A stretch of 32,080 bases of DNA. Origin: an uncultured Odoribacter sp. Lineage in GTDB: Bacteria > Bacteroidota > Bacteroidia > Bacteroidales > Marinifilaceae. The stretch is from the NCBI GenBank assembly GCA_900544025.1, contig UQTM01000037.1:1-32080 (forward strand), given 5' to 3'. This document shows positions 16,549-24,433 of the stretch, piece after piece. Under the pieces are notes generated by a model. The model ran no database searches, was not told the origin of the DNA, and saw only the letters and a list, made by a program, of their open reading frames with translations. Both the position numbers and the translations under genes were made by a program. Position 1 is the stretch's first letter. The number at the start of each line of letters is the position of its first letter.

Positions 16549-16649
16549 TATAACAAATGTAACATGCAACGTCATTAATACTTGTGCGCACAATATCGAT
16601 CGGGGTTGGTTTTACATAAATTATTTTAATATTCATAAAAAAATAAGTC

Positions 16650-17099
16650 ATGGAAACAACAAATGCAGCTCTTATCAATTTTTACATCACTTCTCACCTC
16701 AATATGCAGAGAGGAATGGAAGGTGTGGTAGCACAGGTAAAACTTTTTAATTCCAAGGGAACTCTCGTCGCAACAGGCTGTAACAAAATCTACCAGTACG
16801 ATTCGACCCCTAAAGAGGATTATGTCATTTCTTCGTTTGCAGCCCTGATCGATCCAGCCGAAAACTACTATATGGAATACAAGGTTTGCTGTAAATTCGT
16901 GTCGCAACTCAGCGGCAGTATCCGGTTGGGAAATGCGGAAGTACTGAAATTCAATTCAGGAACAGAAGTTGCAAGATACACTGTAAACAATAGTAACAAT
17001 CCCATTAGCGGAGCGGAAATCATAAACAACCAATACATGCCGACCATCATCGATTACAGTGCGTCGTTGCCTAATACGGTCGAAGTTATATTCTCTTAA
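16650..17099 (+). CDS. Unrecognised 149-residue protein
   Basis: The ATG begins METTNAALINFYITSHLNMQ. I recognise no family. There is no signal peptide or membrane helix, so a cytosolic protein is expected. The sequence alternates hydrophobic and polar residues in many short runs (AQVKLFNSKGTLVATG, YYMEYKVCCKFVSQL), which suggests an all-beta sandwich of the kind seen in small lectin- or C2-like folds; this is an impression, not a match. Three Cys are present, two of them adjacent in the Cys-Cys pair. It stands as a monocistron between a candidate promoter and a strong terminator, in a gene-poor region, which argues that it is a real expressed gene. Confidence 0.75.
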   Translation: METTNAALINFYITSHLNMQRGMEGVVAQVKLFNSKGTLVATGCNKIYQYDSTPKEDYVISSFAALIDPAENYYMEYKVCCKFVSQLSGSIRLGNAEVLKFNSGTEVARYTVNNSNNPISGAEIINNQYMPTIIDYSASLPNTVEVIFS

Positions 17100-17144
17100 T
17101 CGGACTAACATCGAAAAATATAGGTGATTTTTAATTCTACAAAT

Positions 17145-17173
17145 AAGGGACAGATATTTTCTGTCCCTTTTTT
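17145..17173 (+). terminator. Terminator after the gene at 16650
   Basis: A 10-bp perfect stem, AAGGGACAGA (17145-17154) with TCTGTCCCTT (17160-17169), 5-nt loop, running into six T. It starts 46 bases past the stop codon. Confidence 0.92.
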
Positions 17174-17303
17174 AGCTTCTCTCACTTCATAGCACATAAA
17201 TCACCTTACTGTATTTTATTCATCTCCCCCTTTTCTATAAATCATATTGACTGCATTTTACAGCTTTTCCCCGATCACCCGCCTTCAACACTTTCCTCCG
17301 GCG

Positions 17304-17345
<42 letters not shown>

Positions 17346-17392
17346 TCCGTAAAAATCCGTTTTACACCGACACGCTTATTCTATTACCCGGA

Positions 17393-18277
17393 TCAGCCTA
17401 TTTTCCGGAAATCGATAGGCGAAAGACCTGATTTTCTTTTAAAGAATTTACCGAAAGAAGACTGATCTGAAAAATTCAATAAAGCGGCAATCTCCTGGAC
17501 AGACAGCTTTGACTGTGTCAGTAACGTACGGGCATCGCTATACAGCATTTCAAATATAAAATCGCACACGCTCTGCCCTGTCACCCGCTTAACGATCAAC
17601 GTGAGGTAATGCGCCGACAAATTCAAGCGGGAAGCGTAAAATTCCACTTTATGCTCCTCCCTGTAATGAGCCACCAGTAATTCGATAAAAGATTTTATCA
17701 TGCTTTCATAACGGGTTAAATTTCCTTCGCCGTTCGAAACTGCATAGCGCTCGATGATATTACTCAGATCGAGGTAAAAAGTGAAAAGGCTATTCAATAC
17801 GATCTCCTTATAATAGAAATGGTCGGAGCGGTCGATCGTTTCATTGACGGCAAAAATCCTTTGGGAAAGCAGCACGGCATTCTCCGGAACTAACTTTATA
17901 ATCGGAGAGTTATAAAGCCGGACTCCATACTTCACCCGGTGGTAAATCATATCCGTCGAATCCATTTCGTTGATAAACTCTTTGCTCACCAATAGGCACA
18001 GGCATCTGAAATCGGGCGTGCAATCGCTGAAATTGAACAGATGGGAGGAAGACAACACCAGCAGATCGTCCACCCCCACCGGGTAAGCCCTATAATTTAC
18101 ACACACAGTACCTTTTCCTGATAATACCAATACCGTAATAAGCGCATCAAAATAAACAGCCGAAGCAAACTGCGAAACAACATCCTGATAACCAATCGTC
18201 AGGCAATTCACCTTTTTCCTCAAATCGCTTGTATTATCGCTACTGGAAAACAATTCACCGATATTTTTTATACGCAT
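17393..18277 (-). CDS. AraC family transcriptional regulator of the efflux operon
   Basis: A 294-residue regulator. The N-terminal about 190 residues form a cupin-like sensor region (VGVDDLLVLSSSHLFNFSD), and the C-terminal about 100 residues carry the double helix-turn-helix: FYASRLNLSAHYLTLIVKR, then LSVQEIAALLNFSDQSSFGK and FKRKSGLSPIDFRK. It is divergent from a TolC-HlyD-MFS operon and probably controls it in response to the effluxed compound. I start it at the ATG at 18277. The longer frame from a TTG at 18343 would begin inside the -33 box of a perfect promoter, so that start cannot be used by the transcript. Confidence 0.92.
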   Translation of the reverse strand: MRIKNIGELFSSSDNTSDLRKKVNCLTIGYQDVVSQFASAVYFDALITVLVLSGKGTVCVNYRAYPVGVDDLLVLSSSHLFNFSDCTPDFRCLCLLVSKEFINEMDSTDMIYHRVKYGVRLYNSPIIKLVPENAVLLSQRIFAVNETIDRSDHFYYKEIVLNSLFTFYLDLSNIIERYAVSNGEGNLTRYESMIKSFIELLVAHYREEHKVEFYASRLNLSAHYLTLIVKRVTGQSVCDFIFEMLYSDARTLLTQSKLSVQEIAALLNFSDQSSFGKFFKRKSGLSPIDFRKIG

Positions 18278-18312
18278 TTCTTTCTTCACTTTCTCCCTTT
18301 TTTTAAGTTTTA

Positions 18313-18344
18313 CAAAGATAACACTATTTAGGAGTATGTCCAAA
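18313..18344 (-). promoter_or_regulatory. AraC-gene promoter
   Basis: On the minus strand TTTG (18344-18341), 20 bp, TATCTTTG (18320-18313): a full match to the Bacteroidetes housekeeping promoter. The expected leader is about 30 nt before the ATG at 18277. This promoter decides the start codon of the AraC gene. Confidence 0.75.
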
Positions 18345-18371
18345 TTAAACCAATTTTGTGCAATTTCAGAT

Positions 18372-18402
18372 TTTCAATAAAAATCTTTTTCCCCGAACTT
18401 TG
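18372..18402 (+). promoter_or_regulatory. Efflux operon promoter
   Basis: TTTC (18372-18375), 19 bp, GAACTTTG (18395-18402), one mismatch to TAnnTTTG at the first base. A weak match suits a promoter needing the divergent AraC activator. The expected leader to the ATG at 18448 is about 40 nt, which rules out the longer in-frame GTG at 18358. Confidence 0.5.
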
Positions 18403-18447
18403 CGACCGATTTTACAAGACAAACAACAGACGATAAATACCCATAAC

Positions 18448-19767
18448 ATGAGAAGAATTAAAGGAATTCTACTACTTATTTTATTCTTAGGCCACTTGCC
18501 TTTTTTAACAGCCCAAACGGTTTTAAAACAAAGAATGAGCATCGAGGATTTGTTTCTATTGGCAGATTCCAACAGCCGGAGCATCCGTACCTTTCAGATC
18601 GGGGAACGGGAAGCCGAACAGGCGGTAAAAGTTGCCAAAAACGCAAATCTCCCTTCCATCGATGTCTCCGTTTCGGCAAGTTATTTAGGAGATGCCTGGC
18701 TGGCGGACAGGAATTTCTCGAACGGGGAAAATGCACCCATGCCCCACTTCGGCAACAACTTTGCCGTAGAAGCCTCGCAAGTGCTGTATGCAGGCGGAGC
18801 GATATCGAACCAGATAGCCATTGCCAGATTGCAGCAGCAATTAGCACAGTTAGACAAAGAAAAGAACAAGCAGGACATCCGTTTTCTCCTGGCAGGTAAT
18901 TATCTGGAAATGTACAAACTGCAAAATCAGAAAGAAGTTTACCTGAAAAACATAGAGCAAACCCAAAAACTGTTGTCCGACATTCGCGCCAAAGAGCAGC
19001 AAGGACTTGCCTTGAAAAACGACATCACCCGCTACGAATTACAATTAAAATCATTGGAACTGGCACTCACTCAAATCCAAAACGGGATAGTGATCCTGAA
19101 CAATCAATTAGTCACCGTGCTGGGACTTCCGGAAACAACGATGATAGAAACCGATACCTGCTTATTGGAAAAGTTGCCGGTTGTATTCAGCGAAAACAAA
19201 TGGCAGGAAACAGCTAAGACGGAATCTCCCGTTCTGCAACAAACCCAACTGAACATTAAACAGCATGAACATCAGGAGAAGACGGCAAAAGCAGAACGCC
19301 TGCCCTCCGTCGCTTTGTTCGCCGGCGATTGCTTCGACGGCCCCATTACCATCGAAGTGCCTCCGATCGATAAAAACCTGAATTATTGGTATGTCGGCAT
19401 CGGACTGAAATTCAATATCGCTTCCACGTTCAAATCCGGGAAAAAAATAAAGCTTTCCCGGCTCGCCACACAAAAAGCGATAGAGACCGACTTATTATCC
19501 CGCGAAAACATGCAGACCGCCGTCAGAGAGGCCTATATCCGTTTTCAGGAAGCTTTTACCATTTACGATACCCAATTAAAAAGCCTGGAACTGGCCACAC
19601 AAAACTATCTGGTTATCAACAATCGCTATCTGAACGAGTTAGCCCTGATCACAGATATGCTCGACGCCAGCAATTCCAAACTGAATGCCGAATTGCAGGT
19701 AGCCAACGCCCGCATCAACATCATTTTCAATTATTATAAGCTCAAGAAAACAGTAGGAAATTTATAA
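18448..19767 (+). CDS. TolC family outer membrane efflux protein
   Basis: A 439-residue outer membrane factor. The signal peptide MRRIKGILLLILFLGHL ends near FLTAQT. Two TolC-type repeats of long alpha-helices follow, with the first family block at VKVAKNANLPSIDVSVSASY and the second at TAKAERLPSVALFAG, both the expected LPS(I/V) turn into beta strands of the barrel. It should form the outer channel for the HlyD and MFS partners encoded directly downstream. The start is at 18448 because the promoter lies downstream of the alternative GTG at 18358 and because this start exposes the signal peptide. Confidence 0.92.
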   Translation: MRRIKGILLLILFLGHLPFLTAQTVLKQRMSIEDLFLLADSNSRSIRTFQIGEREAEQAVKVAKNANLPSIDVSVSASYLGDAWLADRNFSNGENAPMPHFGNNFAVEASQVLYAGGAISNQIAIARLQQQLAQLDKEKNKQDIRFLLAGNYLEMYKLQNQKEVYLKNIEQTQKLLSDIRAKEQQGLALKNDITRYELQLKSLELALTQIQNGIVILNNQLVTVLGLPETTMIETDTCLLEKLPVVFSENKWQETAKTESPVLQQTQLNIKQHEHQEKTAKAERLPSVALFAGDCFDGPITIEVPPIDKNLNYWYVGIGLKFNIASTFKSGKKIKLSRLATQKAIETDLLSRENMQTAVREAYIRFQEAFTIYDTQLKSLELATQNYLVINNRYLNELALITDMLDASNSKLNAELQVANARINIIFNYYKLKKTVGNL

Positions 19768-19791
19768 ACCATCCATTTAATATCGAAAACA

Positions 19792-20826
19792 ATGAAACGA
19801 AAAACCAAAAAACTGATCTATAATATCACGGTTAGCCTGCTGCTTTTGGGTGGCATCACCTGGGTAAGCGCCCGTTTCGTCCATTTAGGGAATGTAGAAT
19901 ATACGGACAATGCACAGGTAAAACAGTTGATCGTTCCGGTAAATTCCAGAGTTCAGGGATTCATTCAAAAAATCTATTTCGACGAATATCAGCAAGTCCG
20001 TAAAGGCGATACCCTTGCCGTGATCGAGGATGCAGAATTCAGGCTAAGGCTGGCACAGGCGGAAGCCGACTACCAGAATGCCCTGTCCGGACAGGTGGTA
20101 CAAAATTCGACGATCAGCACCATTCAAAACAATATTTCCGTATCGGACGCCGGGATCCAGGAAGCTAAAATCCGTCTGGACAATGCCGAACGGGAATACA
20201 ACCGGTATAAAAACTTGTTGGAACAGGAAGCGGTCACCAAACAGCAATTCGATGCCATCGAAACGAACTACCAGGCTTCCAAAGCCAGATATGAGTTGCT
20301 GGTACGCCAAAAGCAATCCACAGCCCTTACCAAACAGGAACAAACGCAACGCCTGGAACAAACAAATGCAATGATCCAACTGGCCGAGGCAACGCTGGAA
20401 ATAGCCAAATTAAACCTCTCCTATACCGTTATCACAGCTCCCTGCGACGGAACCACAGGCAGAAAAGAGATACAGGAAGGACAACTGATCCAGCCGGGAC
20501 AAACGCTGGTGGATATCGTAGATCAAAACGATAAATGGATCGTAGCCAATTACAAAGAAACCCAAACAGCCAACATCCGGGAAGGACAACCGGTGGAGCT
20601 GGAAATCGACGCTATACCGGACATCGTCTTTAAAGGGGTGGTGAAATCCATTTCCCGCGCCACAGGATCGAGTTTTTCACTTATACCACAGGATAATTCA
20701 GCTGGAAACTTTGTAAAAATAGAACAACGCATACCTATCCGCATCGAATTTGCAGAGGGAAACGCCCCGGAACACCTGGAAAGGCTACGTGCGGGGATGA
20801 ATGTGGAATGTATCGTAAAATATTAA
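19792..20826 (+). CDS. HlyD/EmrA-type membrane fusion protein
   Basis: A 344-residue periplasmic adaptor anchored by one N-terminal membrane helix at about residues 9-28. The lipoyl-like half motif is TDNAQVKQLIVPVNSRVQG with VRKGDTLAVIED. A coiled coil at about 75-195 carries the KQQFDAIETNYQASKA type heptads. The second lipoyl half is LSYTVITAPCDGTTGRKE, and the beta-barrel domain contains the family segment WIVANYKETQ. EmrA-like adaptors bridge an inner membrane MFS pump to TolC. It starts 24 bases after the TolC-type gene and ends 4 bases before the MFS gene. Confidence 0.95.
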   Translation: MKRKTKKLIYNITVSLLLLGGITWVSARFVHLGNVEYTDNAQVKQLIVPVNSRVQGFIQKIYFDEYQQVRKGDTLAVIEDAEFRLRLAQAEADYQNALSGQVVQNSTISTIQNNISVSDAGIQEAKIRLDNAEREYNRYKNLLEQEAVTKQQFDAIETNYQASKARYELLVRQKQSTALTKQEQTQRLEQTNAMIQLAEATLEIAKLNLSYTVITAPCDGTTGRKEIQEGQLIQPGQTLVDIVDQNDKWIVANYKETQTANIREGQPVELEIDAIPDIVFKGVVKSISRATGSSFSLIPQDNSAGNFVKIEQRIPIRIEFAEGNAPEHLERLRAGMNVECIVKY

Positions 20827-20830
20827 ACCT

Positions 20831-22423
20831 ATGCACGAAACGGGACCTTTTTCTATACCGGCGATACGCAGTTTCGTACCGGAAAAAGTAAAGCCCTGGA
20901 TCATCGTCATCTTCGTCATTATTTTCCAGCTTTCGGGAGGCGTTTATCTGGCTGCCGTAAGCGAAATGGTCGGGGGGATGGCTTTAATGCAGGAAGACAT
21001 CATGATGGCAGGCTACGCTTCCATGGTCGGAATGGCTTTAACCTTCACCGTCATGTTCCGGTTAAAATTCCGCTTTGCTTCGAAACCGACGTTACTCGCC
21101 TGCTGTATCGCTATCATTTGCAGCAACCTGATCTGCGCACACACCCGCAACGTTCCTCTGCTCGTTGCCGTCTGCTTTATTGCAGGGATTTTCAGAATGT
21201 GGGCGACCTTCGAATGCAATTCCACCATCCAGCTATGGATCACGCCGAAAAGGGATTTATCCGTATTTTTCAGCTACATATACCTGCTGGTGCAAAGCTG
21301 CATCCAATTGTCCGGATTAATCACCGTATATACGGCATTCTGGTCTAAATGGGAGTATATGCACTGGCTCGTCATCGGTTTGCTCGGAGCGATGATGCTG
21401 GCCACCGTCGTTCTTTTCAAAAGCTACCGTTCTATGCGGAAACTTCCTTTGTACGGGATAGACTGGCTGGGAGCGCTCATGTGGGGACTGACTTTGCTAT
21501 GCCTTATCTTTGTGTGTGTTTACGGGGAACATTACGAATGGTTCGAATCCGTCTATATCCGGATGGCAGCCTTTGCCGGACTCGCGATTCTGGGTTTGAA
21601 TTTATGGAGGGCTTCCTTTATCCGTCACCCGTTTATCGCTTTGGATACCTGGAAATTCAAAACCGTATATCTGACTTTCATTCTGTATATCGTTATCGAC
21701 CTTTTACTGGCTCCCTCCCATCTGTTCGAGCACGTCTATCTGGAAACCATTCTCGGTTACGACGCACTGAATGTCATATCCCTGAACTGGGTCGTCCTTT
21801 CCGGTATCCTTGCGGGAAGCGTCTTTACCTATTACGTTTTCGCACGGCAGAAATGGAGCTACAAAAGCATGACGGTGATCGCCTTTTCGTCAATCACAGG
21901 CTATCTGATGTATTTTTATTTTACGATAGATTACAATTTACCCAAAGAAATGCTGGTATTCCCGGTATTTTTAAGGAGTTTCGGATACGTCATCATCGCC
22001 GTTTGCTTTTTAACCGCCCTCTCCCGGGTTCCCTTTCACTACTTCTTTCAGGCAATTTCAATACAAGCTTTTGTAAGCGCGGGATTCGGAGGTGCACTGG
22101 GAACGGCGGTATTGGGGCATGCCCTGACGGCTGCCGTCAAAAAAAATGCCATGTTGCTCGGAGCTACTTTAGACCGGGTACACCCCTTTGCCGGCCGCAT
22201 CCCCCAGGGCGAACTTTACGGGGCTTTACAGCAGCAAGCGTTAATGATCTCTATGAAAGAATTATATGGCTGGCTTACTTTGTTCGGATTGGCGTGCCTT
22301 TTAGTATTCATGCTAAACGAAAGCACCATCCGCCCGGAATACGTATTCCACCCGAAATACAGGGTGATCCGCCGCTTCGTTAAACACGAATTGCGCATGA
22401 TAACCAAAACCGAAAAAGTCTGA
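20831..22423 (+). CDS. MFS transporter, EmrB/DHA2-like
   Basis: A 530-residue inner membrane protein with about fourteen hydrophobic helices, the number expected for the 14-helix drug:proton antiporter group. The classical motif A of EmrB is not obvious and the N-terminus (GPFSIPAIRSFVPEKVKPW) is typical of a Bacteroidetes-specific branch, so the substrate cannot be named. Position in a TolC-HlyD-MFS operon under a divergent AraC regulator points to tripartite export of a toxic or signalling compound across both membranes. A strong terminator follows. Confidence 0.88.
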   Translation: MHETGPFSIPAIRSFVPEKVKPWIIVIFVIIFQLSGGVYLAAVSEMVGGMALMQEDIMMAGYASMVGMALTFTVMFRLKFRFASKPTLLACCIAIICSNLICAHTRNVPLLVAVCFIAGIFRMWATFECNSTIQLWITPKRDLSVFFSYIYLLVQSCIQLSGLITVYTAFWSKWEYMHWLVIGLLGAMMLATVVLFKSYRSMRKLPLYGIDWLGALMWGLTLLCLIFVCVYGEHYEWFESVYIRMAAFAGLAILGLNLWRASFIRHPFIALDTWKFKTVYLTFILYIVIDLLLAPSHLFEHVYLETILGYDALNVISLNWVVLSGILAGSVFTYYVFARQKWSYKSMTVIAFSSITGYLMYFYFTIDYNLPKEMLVFPVFLRSFGYVIIAVCFLTALSRVPFHYFFQAISIQAFVSAGFGGALGTAVLGHALTAAVKKNAMLLGATLDRVHPFAGRIPQGELYGALQQQALMISMKELYGWLTLFGLACLLVFMLNESTIRPEYVFHPKYRVIRRFVKHELRMITKTEKV

Positions 22424-22459
22424 AATCTCTTTTTCTTTACTCCTCTATAAAGAGATGAT

Positions 22460-22490
22460 TCCGTTATTTATCCTAACGATAAATAACGGA
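22460..22490. terminator. Bidirectional terminator between efflux operon and HsdR-N gene
   Basis: A 13-bp perfect stem (22460-22472 with 22478-22490) and a 5-nt loop; a T tract follows shortly on the plus strand. It lies between the convergent MFS and HsdR-N genes and can serve both. Confidence 0.8.
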
Positions 22491-22500
22491 AAGACTTTTT

Positions 22501-22950
22501 CTATTTATGTTCCTCGCCGAAAGCCGGAAAATCATCCAGAAAAGAAAACTGTTTTTCAACATTCATACAACCGCAATAATGTTTCACCCCATTGCTGATT
22601 GCTATGTAACGGGCGGACATTACCAGATTGTAACCGAAAACCTGATCGAACACCTTTTGCGATAATTCCACCGCCGGAGCTTTACACTCTACAATAAGGA
22701 ACGGTTCCCCTTTCCGGTCGAAGCACACCAAATCGAAACGGCGGCGCAACCCGTAAAGATCGATTTCCTTTTCCACGGCAATCAAAGACTGCGGATAACC
22801 TTTGTGTCCGACCAAAAAATGGATAATATGCTGCCTTACCCATTCCTCCGGAGTCAAAGCGACATATTTTTTACGGATAATGTCATAAATCACAGGCATC
22901 CCCTTCTGTTTCCTCACTCGATATTCAAAGGCAGGTAACGACAACTCCAT
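22501..22950 (-). CDS. Stand-alone HsdR N-terminal-like PD-(D/E)XK protein
   Basis: A 149-residue protein resembling only the nuclease domain of type I restriction subunit R. The catalytic signature is RRFDLVCFDRKGEPFLIVECK, with Asp73, Glu88 and Lys90, and Glu60 upstream as the fourth acidic residue. No helicase, HsdM or HsdS gene is nearby, so it is not part of a restriction system here. Small proteins of this kind are widespread and conserved in Bacteroidetes with no role known to me; a house-cleaning DNA or RNA nuclease is possible. It is on the minus strand and convergent with the efflux operon. Confidence 0.85.
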   Translation of the reverse strand: MELSLPAFEYRVRKQKGMPVIYDIIRKKYVALTPEEWVRQHIIHFLVGHKGYPQSLIAVEKEIDLYGLRRRFDLVCFDRKGEPFLIVECKAPAVELSQKVFDQVFGYNLVMSARYIAISNGVKHYCGCMNVEKQFSFLDDFPAFGEEHK

Positions 22951-23011
22951 AATTCACATTCTTAAAACGACTACGATTTATCCGGTTATTTTCTCTCTCG
23001 GCCACCGTTCC

Positions 23012-24349
23012 CTATTCCATCCAGCCCATTCCGGCATTCATCCGGGTTTTCTTGCCCTGAAACACCACCTCGAAAGGATGTTTCAGGTTACAATGCAAGC
23101 GGGTGATTTGCTTTTCATCTCCTTGCACCGTCAGGCGGCCTTTCTCCTGTTTCACCTTACAATTGTACCCGACCACTGTACCGTCGGCGCGTTCCAGAAT
23201 AAAAGCATTCGTCAATACGGTCTCTCCGATGCACTTAAACACTTCATGCACATCGTTGTCCTGAGTGTTCACCGTCTGCCAGTCGCTAATCATATTCACA
23301 TACTGTTCCCCGATAACGAACTTACGGGTATCGTATAATTTGGGATGCGGATTCCCGAAACTCAAATCGTCGAAAGTCACTTTCCGGTCGGGGCTGCATG
23401 CCTGCTCCACCCTCAAATGCGGATCGACGACAAAAGCCCAGCGTAAATTACCGTTCCGGTAATCGATCAGATTGGCGAAAGCCCCCATGGCATTAAAGGT
23501 CTGCTCCAGCCATTTTTCCTCCCCGGTCAATAAATAAGCGTAATAGGTGGCATAAGCCCGCCAACCGCTCCAGCCGTGAGGCGAATTAAACATATTGGGC
23601 AACATCTGCACATCGTACTGAGCTTCCCAATAACGCATGGTTCCCTGACGGCGGCGTGCATCCGGAACCCGCAACTGCGTGAGACAGCTATGGCTGTTCA
23701 ATATTTTCATCATAGCATCCGTATAATGCTGCCTTTCTGCTTCATCTTGCTGCAATAAAGCAAACATCCCGATTTGTAAAGCCGAACAGGAAATCATTCC
23801 ATCCTCAAAAGTCATTTCCCCTTCGGTCTGGAAATTACCCTGTGAAGCCACCAACTGGTCGATCGCCCGTTTTGCCGAAGCATAATGACGCTCGTAGGCT
23901 TCCTTCCACCTGGCTTCTTTTTGTCCCAGGCGTTTCTCCGCCTCTGCCAGTTCCAATATACTTTTGGCAATATAAATCACGCTGGTATATACCGTGCGGT
24001 GATTGTAATAGGCCCCGTCTTCCCGTTGTGAAGTGCGAATCAGCCAATCCGTCAGCCGGCAGGCATCTTCTAAATCTTTGATATTGCCTTCCGCCTCATA
24101 TCTATCCACCAGGATTCCGATGATCCCGGCCGTATTCTGAATACGGCTCGCATAATATTTCGGTTCCATTTTCACCGTGTCGTGCAAAAGATCGAACACC
24201 AAATCAAAACGGTCGCTCAACGCACGATCCACCTGTTTGTCGGGGAAATATTTCGCTGCGATAAAAGCAGAGTAAAACCCATACCAACTCTCCACATGCG
24301 AAGTCGCTTTCTGGTGGTAACGCAGTGCATTTTCCCTGGCCTTCGTCAA
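23012..24349 (-). pseudogene. C-terminal part of a broken glycosidase-like (alpha/alpha toroid) gene
   Basis: A 445-codon open stretch that reads on in the same frame from the chimeric gene upstream, separated by a TAG at 24434-24436. The translation is helical and rich in aromatic pairs (VESWYGFYSAFIAAKYF, NMFNSPHGWSGWRAYATYY), as in six-hairpin glycosidases, and ends with a beta-rich tail. I cannot assign a GH family. The TTG at 24349 is only the first possible start and lacks a ribosome site, so this is very likely not an independent gene but the second half of one long Bacteroidetes protein, continuing the segment upstream (24434 to about 25,330). The break looks like two compensating one-base errors, described in the findings. 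Confidence 0.7.
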
Positions 24350-24433
24350 TGTCCATTCCCAGGTATGGGGAACGGCCAGAACGGCTTCCGCCTGCTTATC
24401 GCCACATATTATGCGCCACGCCGTCTCCGCCCG

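Noticed and set aside
21349..22383. Second long plus-strand frame of 344 codons within the MFS gene
   Set aside because: It is the +1 frame shadow of the MFS gene. Its translation is rich in Arg, Cys and His and lacks membrane helices.
22501..22950. A remnant type I restriction system
   Set aside because: The domain is complete with intact catalytic residues and no hsdM, hsdS or helicase fragment is nearby, so it is a separate small protein rather than a remnant.
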